Below, in pieces: positions 59,145 to 64,000 of a DNA stretch of 64,000 nt. The stretch covers positions 1 through 64,000 of the forward strand of contig JAJYRN010000014.1 in assembly GCA_021794095.1 (NCBI GenBank), in the 5' to 3' direction. The position numbers and the translations under genes were made by a program. This stretch comes from Acidobacteriota bacterium (lineage in GTDB: Bacteria > Acidobacteriota > Holophagae > Holophagales > Holophagaceae). The notes below the pieces were generated by a model that saw nothing but the letters and a program-made list of their open reading frames with translations, searched no databases and had not been told where the DNA came from. Positions within the stretch are counted from its first letter, which is position 1, and every line of letters starts with the position of its first letter.

Positions 59145-59345
59145 TCAGGCCGTGAGATTGACGCGGCTGCCGACCTGGGAACTCGGCGGAGCCGGCTCCT
59201 CCGTCCGGGAGCTGGCCTCTTTGCGGGCCTCCTGGGCGGGCTCGCGGCTCTCTTCGGTGCGCTGGGAGGACTGCTGCTGAGCCGGCGCCTGGGGCTTCAC
59301 GGGGGGAACGTAGGTCGAAGACGGAATCGCCTGGACGCTGGCCAT
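59145..59345 (-). CDS. small Gln/Pro/Glu-rich protein, 66 residues
   Basis: The product starts MASVQAIPSSTYVPPV, has a charged low-complexity middle (QQQSSQRTEESREPA) and ends VGSRVNLTA. It is probably unstructured. GGAGG lies about 5 bases before the ATG, supporting translation. The C-terminal G-x-x-V-N-x-x pattern resembles tails seen on some small motility-associated proteins, but the link is weak. It is upstream of the E1-alpha gene on the same strand. Confidence 0.5.
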   Translation of the reverse strand: MASVQAIPSSTYVPPVKPQAPAQQQSSQRTEESREPAQEARKEASSRTEEPAPPSSQVGSRVNLTA

Positions 59346-59449
59346 GGTTCCTCCACAGGCGGGGAGCGCCCCGCTTCCCCCTCTATCGGCCGCGCAGGGC
59401 ATCGCCATGAGGGATTCCAGCCAGCGCCGATCGGGGGTTGAATGGAAGC

Positions 59450-59929
59450 ATGCTGAACCTCCGCCCCGCCATCCCTTCCGATGCCCCGCTGATCCTCCAG
59501 TACATCCGGGAACTGGCAGCGTATGAACGGGCGCCGGAAGCCGCCGTCGCCACCCTGGACGACCTGCGCCGCTACGCCTTCTCGGAGCACCCTCTGGTGC
59601 GGGTGATCATGGCCGAATGGGAGGGCCAGCCGGCGGGCTTCGCCCTGTGGTTCCTGAACTTCAGCACCTGGGAAGGGAAGCCGGGCATCTACCTGGAGGA
59701 TCTCTTCGTCCGGCCCGCGTTCCGGGGGAAGGGCATCGGCAAGGCCCTGTTGAAGCACCTCGCCGGCCTGGCGCTGAAAGAGGGCTGGACCCGCTTTGTC
59801 TGGCAGGTGCTGGATTGGAACACCCCCGCCATCGAGTTCTACCAGGCCCACGGAGCCCAGGTGATGCGGCCCTGGCTGACCTGCCGGGTGGAGGGGGAGG
59901 CCCTGGAACGGCTCGCCCGGGACGCATGA
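59450..59929 (+). CDS. GNAT-family N-acetyltransferase
   Basis: The 159-residue protein has the GNAT fold: MLNLRPAIPSDAPLIL at the start, IYLEDLFVRPAFRGKGIGKALL with the acetyl-CoA loop (R-x-x-G-x-G/A), and FVWQVLDWNTPAIEFYQAHGA near the end. This arrangement is typical of the diamine/thialysine-acetyltransferase-like group. The acceptor is unknown. Its stop overlaps the ATG of the CCA-type enzyme (ATGA), so the two are translationally coupled. Confidence 0.9.
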   Translation: MLNLRPAIPSDAPLILQYIRELAAYERAPEAAVATLDDLRRYAFSEHPLVRVIMAEWEGQPAGFALWFLNFSTWEGKPGIYLEDLFVRPAFRGKGIGKALLKHLAGLALKEGWTRFVWQVLDWNTPAIEFYQAHGAQVMRPWLTCRVEGEALERLARDA

Positions 59930-61314
59930 TTCCGCTCGAACTGCAGCGGTTGGCGGAGGCCTTCGGGGCGGATGCGGAGCTGGCCCTGGTGGGAGGCGCC
60001 GTGCGGGACGAGCTGCTGGGGCGCCCCCACGCCGACTGGGATCTGGCCACCGCCCTGCTGCCGGAAAAGGTTCTGGCCAAAGCGAGGGCCGCTGGCCTCC
60101 GGGCGATTCCCACGGGCATCCAGCACGGCACAGTTACGGTGATCCTCGACGGCCGTCCCGTGGAGATCACCACCTTCCGGAGCGATGGGGCGTACCGGGA
60201 TGGCCGGCGGCCGGAATCCGTGCGCCTGGGCGTCAGCCTGGAGGCGGATCTGGCCCGCCGCGATTTCACCATCAACGCCATGGCCCTGCCTCTGGACGGG
60301 CGGGGCCTGGTGGATCCCCACGGCGGGCAGGCGGATCTCCGGGTCGGGCTCATCCGGGCCGTCGGCGATCCCCTCCAGCGCTTCGCGGAGGATGGCCTGC
60401 GGCCCCTGCGCGCCTGCCGGTTCGCCTCTCAGCTGGGTTTCCGCATCGCGTCCACCACGCTGGCGGCCATCCCGGCGCGATTGGCGGTGGCCTGCAAAGT
60501 CGCTCCGGAGCGCGTCCTGGTGGAACTGACCAAGCTCCTCACCGGGGCCCGCCCCCACGCGGGCCTCGAACCTTTGCGGATGAGCGGGCTGCTGGACCTC
60601 TGGCTGCCGGAACTGGTTCCCATGGATGGCTGTGCCCAGAACCGCCACCACCGCTGGGATGTCTGGAGGCACACCCTCGAGGTGGTGACGTTGGTTCCGG
60701 CGGATCCCGCCCTGCGCTGGGCGGCCCTGCTGCACGATGCGGGCAAGCCGGCCAGCCGGACAGAGGCGGAGGGAGAGGTCCATTTCTACGGCCACGAAGC
60801 CGGTTCCCTGGAGATCGCTGCTGCCATCCTGGGGCGCCTGAAAGCCGCCCATGCCCTCCAGAAGGAGGTGCTGGCCCTCATTCGCCACCACGGAATCCAT
60901 CCGGAGCCCGGATGGAGCGATGCGGCCTGCCGCCGCTTCCTCCGGCGTCTGGGTGAGGATGGCCTGGCGCTGGAGCGCTGGGCGGCCTTCCGCCTGGCGG
61001 ATCAGCGCGCGAAGGGCGTCGAGGATCCCGACCGGGAACCCCGGCACGCGGCGGTGGTGGCCCGCCTCGAAGCCCTTGCTTCAGCCCGGCCGCCGCTTTC
61101 CGTGCGCGAACTCGCGCTGGATGGGGGTGCTCTGATGGCCCTGGCGGGCCGGCGTGGGGGCCCCTGGCTGGGTGCCCTCCAGGCGGAACTGCTGGAGGCG
61201 GTGGTGGACGATCCGGGCCGGAATACGCCGGAGGCGTTGACCGCCCTGGCGAGGGCTAGCCTCGCGCGATCAGGACCACCGCCTGCGCCGCCAGGCCCTC
61301 GCCCCGTCCCGTGA
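59926..61314 (+). CDS. CCA-adding-type tRNA nucleotidyltransferase with HD domain
   Basis: The 462-residue protein is a class II polynucleotide transferase. It has [22 protein letters not shown] (GG-x-VRD and D-x-D metal motif), [21 protein letters not shown], and [18 protein letters not shown], then a C-terminal HD domain with LLHDAGKP and HFYGHEAGS. This matches Cca/PcnB-type enzymes; a tRNA CCA-repair role is most likely. Its 3' end overlaps the convergent ispF by 59 bases. It is coupled to the GNAT gene upstream. Confidence 0.87.
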   Translation: MIPLELQRLAEAFGADAELALVGGAVRDELLGRPHADWDLATALLPEKVLAKARAAGLRAIPTGIQHGTVTVILDGRPVEITTFRSDGAYRDGRRPESVRLGVSLEADLARRDFTINAMALPLDGRGLVDPHGGQADLRVGLIRAVGDPLQRFAEDGLRPLRACRFASQLGFRIASTTLAAIPARLAVACKVAPERVLVELTKLLTGARPHAGLEPLRMSGLLDLWLPELVPMDGCAQNRHHRWDVWRHTLEVVTLVPADPALRWAALLHDAGKPASRTEAEGEVHFYGHEAGSLEIAAAILGRLKAAHALQKEVLALIRHHGIHPEPGWSDAACRRFLRRLGEDGLALERWAAFRLADQRAKGVEDPDREPRHAAVVARLEALASARPPLSVRELALDGGALMALAGRRGGPWLGALQAELLEAVVDDPGRNTPEALTALARASLARSGPPPAPPGPRPVP

Positions 61315-61744
61315 AGCCCAGCTTCTCCGTGGTGGTGGCTTTGACATTCAAGGCCTCTGTCGGCAGGCCCAGGAGGGGCGCCACCCGCTCCCGCATCAGC
61401 TCACGGTGCGGGCCGATTTTCGGGCGCTCGCCGATGAGGCAGACATCGGTGTTCACCACGCGCCACCCGTGTTCCGCCAGCTTCGCCATGACCTTCCGGA
61501 GCAGCTGGGCGGAATCGGCGCCCTTGCCGGCGGGATCGGTATCTGGAAAGTGCTGCCCGATGTCCCCGAGCCCCGCGGCGCCCAGCAGCGCGTCCATCAG
61601 GGCATGGAGCATCACATCCGCATCGCTGTGGCCGGCCAGTCCCCGGTCATGGGGGATGGCGCAGCCCATGAGCATGAGGGGGCGCCCCTCCGCCGGGTCT
61701 GAGAACCGGTGTACGTCGAAGCCCTGACCCACACGGAGGTCCAT
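61256..61744 (-). CDS. ispF: 2-C-methyl-D-erythritol 2,4-cyclodiphosphate synthase
   Basis: IspF makes the cyclodiphosphate intermediate of the non-mevalonate isoprenoid pathway. The 162-residue protein has [11 protein letters not shown] (zinc ligands Asp and His), [29 protein letters not shown] and [18 protein letters not shown] [15 protein letters not shown], plus [21 protein letters not shown]. All metal ligands and the substrate loop are present. Its ATG overlaps the stop of the histidine kinase gene by one base. ispD is not adjacent. Confidence 0.96.
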   Translation of the reverse strand: MDLRVGQGFDVHRFSDPAEGRPLMLMGCAIPHDRGLAGHSDADVMLHALMDALLGAAGLGDIGQHFPDTDPAGKGADSAQLLRKVMAKLAEHGWRVVNTDVCLIGERPKIGPHRELMRERVAPLLGLPTEALNVKATTTEKLGFTGRGEGLAAQAVVLIARG

Positions 61745-63267
61745 CAGAGGGACTCGGGACCGAGGGCGCGGTGCTTGCCCGTGGATTCATCCCGCAATGC
61801 GCTTTCCTCGGGCTGGAGATCGGGCAGGATCAGGCGGACTTGCGTGCCCTGGCCTTCTTCGCTGCTGACGTCGATCGTGCCTCCATGCTCGTCCACGATC
61901 TTGCGGACGGTGGCCATGCCCAGCCCGGTCCCGCGCTTCTTGCCATAGCTGAAGAAGGGCTCGAAGATGCGTTTCTGGAGCTTCTTGGGGATGCCCCGGC
62001 CGGAATCGCGGACGCAGATCTCGATGCCCGGAGGGACCCGCTGCCAGGAGAGGACGACGTCCCCGGCGAGGCCCACCATGGCGTCCAGGGCATTGGTGAC
62101 GAGGTTCTCGACCACCCGGGTGAACCGGGCCGGGTCGAGCTGGACCATGCAGAACTCCCCTTCGGTGCGGAGGGTGATGCCCATTTCGTCAGCGCGGGGG
62201 GCGAGAGGTTCCAGGATCGAGCCCACGAAGGCCTGCAGATCCACTTCTTCGCGGTTGGGTTCGCGCACCTTGGCGTAGTCCAGCACATCCTGGCTGAGGG
62301 CGGTCAGGCGGTCCACCGAGTCCAGGATCTTCTGGCTGTGGTGGAGGATCTTGGGATCCGTGGTGGACAGGGCCAGCAGGTCCGCATGCCCCCGCAGGAC
62401 GAAGAGGCCGTTCTTGAAATCGTGGACGATGGAACTGGAGACTTGGCCCACCGTGGCGAGCACCTGGCTGCGCAGGTTCTCCTCGGAAAGGCGGGTCCGC
62501 TCGATGGCGATGGCGCAGAGGGCCACGATGGCCTCGAAGGTGGGCCGATCCGGGGGCTCGGTAATGGGGCGGCGGCTGTCCAGGTACACCACGCCGATGC
62601 GGCGGCCCTGGATCACCAGCGGCAGGCAGAGGATGGTCTTCAGCTCCAGCCGCATGATGGACTGTTGGCTGGAGAGCTGGTGGTCATCCGCGACATTGAG
62701 GATCCAGATCGGTTCTCCCGTCTCGAACACGGATTGGACGCTCGACAGGGAAAGCTGGATGGCACCTTCAAGGCCATCCTCGAGGTTGCGCTGGACCCGG
62801 ATGGCCAGTTCCCCATCCTCCTGGAGCATGAGGAAGCCGCGGTCGGTGCGGGAAATGGCCAGCAGCCGGTCCATGGACTGCTCCAGCAGATCCTCCAGGT
62901 TCACCTCCTCGGCCATGAGCTGCGCGGTTTCCAGGATGGCCTGGAAATGCATGTCCGAATGGGTCTGCTGGCTGCTGAGCAGGGTCAAGGTATAGGCTCC
63001 GTCCGCCAGGCGGAGTGGGGTGCCGGGTTCCCAGACGACCTTCCCGATGGGTTGTCCCTGGTAGAAACTGCCGTGGGTGGTCTGAAGATCCTCGGCCCAC
63101 CAGGTATCCTCCTGGCGCTCCAGCCGGAGATGGTTGCGGCTGATCATGCTGTCGGACAGGACGATGTCGCACAAGCCCTGGCGGCCGAGGGTGGCAGAAC
63201 GGGCGAGGGGCACCGTCCGCTCGAACCCATGGCGGTCTCGGATCAGAAGGTGAAAGCGCTGGATCAC
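61744..63267 (-). CDS. FHA-GAF sensor histidine kinase
   Basis: The 507-residue cytoplasmic protein starts with an FHA domain ([21 protein letters not shown]; about 1-95) that binds phosphothreonine. A GAF domain (about 110-275; [19 protein letters not shown] and [18 protein letters not shown]) follows. The kinase core has an H-box in [13 protein letters not shown] and a HATPase domain ([33 protein letters not shown]). FHA-GAF-kinases link Ser/Thr kinase signalling to two-component systems. No regulator gene is adjacent. The start is GTG 63267; the upstream open frame overlaps ruvB. Confidence 0.85.
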   Translation of the reverse strand: MIQRFHLLIRDRHGFERTVPLARSATLGRQGLCDIVLSDSMISRNHLRLERQEDTWWAEDLQTTHGSFYQGQPIGKVVWEPGTPLRLADGAYTLTLLSSQQTHSDMHFQAILETAQLMAEEVNLEDLLEQSMDRLLAISRTDRGFLMLQEDGELAIRVQRNLEDGLEGAIQLSLSSVQSVFETGEPIWILNVADDHQLSSQQSIMRLELKTILCLPLVIQGRRIGVVYLDSRRPITEPPDRPTFEAIVALCAIAIERTRLSEENLRSQVLATVGQVSSSIVHDFKNGLFVLRGHADLLALSTTDPKILHHSQKILDSVDRLTALSQDVLDYAKVREPNREEVDLQAFVGSILEPLAPRADEMGITLRTEGEFCMVQLDPARFTRVVENLVTNALDAMVGLAGDVVLSWQRVPPGIEICVRDSGRGIPKKLQKRIFEPFFSYGKKRGTGLGMATVRKIVDEHGGTIDVSSEEGQGTQVRLILPDLQPEESALRDESTGKHRALGPESL

Positions 63268-63376
63268 GGAATATCCAGGGGGGCTGGCGGGGGTGAATAG
63301 GAAAGGAAGGTGCGCAGCCCAAGAATATCCCGCCGTCTGCTGGACACAAGTGGAAGAGCCATGAGGGAATGGAGAC

Positions 63377-64000
63377 ATGCACCGCCATCCTGACCTTGAT
63401 CCGACCTCGCCTTCCGATGATCCCGTGGAATATTCCCTCCGGCCCCAGCGGCTCCAGGAATATATCGGCCAGGACAAAGTGAAGGTCCGCATCGAGATCG
63501 CCTTGCGGGCCGCCCAGCAGCGGGGCGAGGTGCTCGATCATGTGCTGCTCTTCGGCCCCCCCGGCCTCGGCAAGACCACCCTGGCCCACGTGCTGGCCAA
63601 CGAGATGGGCGCCACCTGCAAGGTGATCCAGGCGCCGGCGCTGGAGAAGAAGGGTGACCTGGCGGCCATCCTCACCAACCTGGAGGCTGGCGAGTTCCTC
63701 TTCATTGACGAGATCCACCGCCTTTCGGCCCCCATCGAGGAAATGCTCTATTCGGCCATGGAGGACCGCAAGCTGGACATTCTCATCGGCCAGGGCCCCA
63801 GCGCCCAGACCCTGAAAGTGGACCTGCGCCCCTTCACGCTGGTGGGCGCCACCACCCGGGCGGGGCTGTTGTCCAAACCGCTCCACGACCGCTTCGGCAT
63901 GGTCCACCGGCTGGAGTTCTACACCCGGCGGGATCTGGCCATCATCGCGGAGCGCTCCTCGCATGTGCTGGCTGTGCCCCTCGCTCCAGAAGGCGCCGAA
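63377..64000 (+). CDS. ruvB: Holliday junction DNA helicase RuvB (5' part)
   Basis: The frame is open from ATG 63377 to the window end (208 codons), so the gene is cut by the window. RuvB is the AAA+ motor that drives Holliday-junction branch migration with RuvA. Seen here are [17 protein letters not shown], Walker [16 protein letters not shown], Walker [28 protein letters not shown] and the sensor/Arg segment [20 protein letters not shown]. These make the call firm. It is divergent from the FHA-GAF kinase gene. The full protein is normally about 340 residues. Confidence 0.96.
   Translation, partial: MHRHPDLDPTSPSDDPVEYSLRPQRLQEYIGQDKVKVRIEIALRAAQQRGEVLDHVLLFGPPGLGKTTLAHVLANEMGATCKVIQAPALEKKGDLAAILTNLEAGEFLFIDEIHRLSAPIEEMLYSAMEDRKLDILIGQGPSAQTLKVDLRPFTLVGATTRAGLLSKPLHDRFGMVHRLEFYTRRDLAIIAERSSHVLAVPLAPEGAE

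Noticed and set aside
59382..59389. GCCGATAG on the minus strand as a sigma-28 -10 box for the 66-residue gene
   Set aside because: No TAAA-like -35 box lies at the required distance, so one 8-mer match is not enough.

Overview
The window is a GC-rich (roughly two-thirds G+C by eye), densely coded bacterial chromosome segment with short intergenic gaps and many ATGA-type gene overlaps. Motility genes (fliOPQR-flhB), a CAB-order succinate dehydrogenase with one large cytochrome b subunit, a membrane pyrophosphatase, a Kdo-kinase-like gene (so a Gram-negative with LPS) and bacillithiol genes bshB1/bshC together suggest an Acidobacteriota member, most like class Holophagae (Geothrix/Holophaga type). 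That placement is an inference from gene content and protein style, not from a marker-gene search.

Layout. 1-2.7 kb: a methyltransferase, a receiver-kinase hybrid and a YchJ protein. 2.7-10.2 kb: a large secreted BNR-repeat protein, uppP, hutU, a redox group (nitroreductase, thioredoxin, flavodoxin) and a divergent HxlR regulator. 10.3-14.4 kb: a molybdenum hydroxylase operon (2Fe-2S subunit, Tat-exported catalytic subunit, XdhC, MocA-like). 14.5-20.4 kb: flagellar export genes fliO-fliP-fliQ-fliR-flhB behind a strong sigma-54 type promoter, then a response regulator and a secreted TPR protein. 20.4-20.8 kb: a 99-bp tandem repeat array with two hairpins per unit. 20.8-23.4 kb: cyclophilin, Kdo kinase, DUF2344 protein. 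23.4-29.6 kb: a minus-strand operon tilS-ftsH-folP-glmM-ftsW. 29.8-36.3 kb: a large secreted protein of unknown function, bshC-bshB1, and an aldehyde dehydrogenase. 36.4-39.2 kb: M50 protease, trpS, tRNA-Lys(CTT), a VapBC toxin-antitoxin pair. 39.6-44.1 kb: purK, a MogA/MoaB protein, yqgE, photolyase. 44.2-47.6 kb: sdhCAB. 48.1-56.8 kb: membrane pyrophosphatase, prfC, class I aldolase, outer-membrane DUF3187-like protein, 3-hydroxyacyl-CoA dehydrogenase, DoxX, a PolB-type exonuclease. 56.9-64 kb: ackA, an E1-alpha dehydrogenase subunit, GNAT, CCA-type nucleotidyltransferase, ispF, an FHA-GAF histidine kinase and the 5' part of ruvB.

Most of the window is core metabolism, envelope growth and motility. 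No phage, IS element or CRISPR array was seen. The least ordinary items are the 99-bp hairpin repeat array and its single relative near 10.25 kb, the sigma-54 promoter before fliO, the tiny ORF linking flhB to a response regulator, the evenly spaced half-sites before the HxlR gene, a membrane pyrophosphatase with altered substrate motifs, and an orphan DUF2344 gene. Start codons were chosen by Shine-Dalgarno spacing and family length; GTG and TTG starts are common here.
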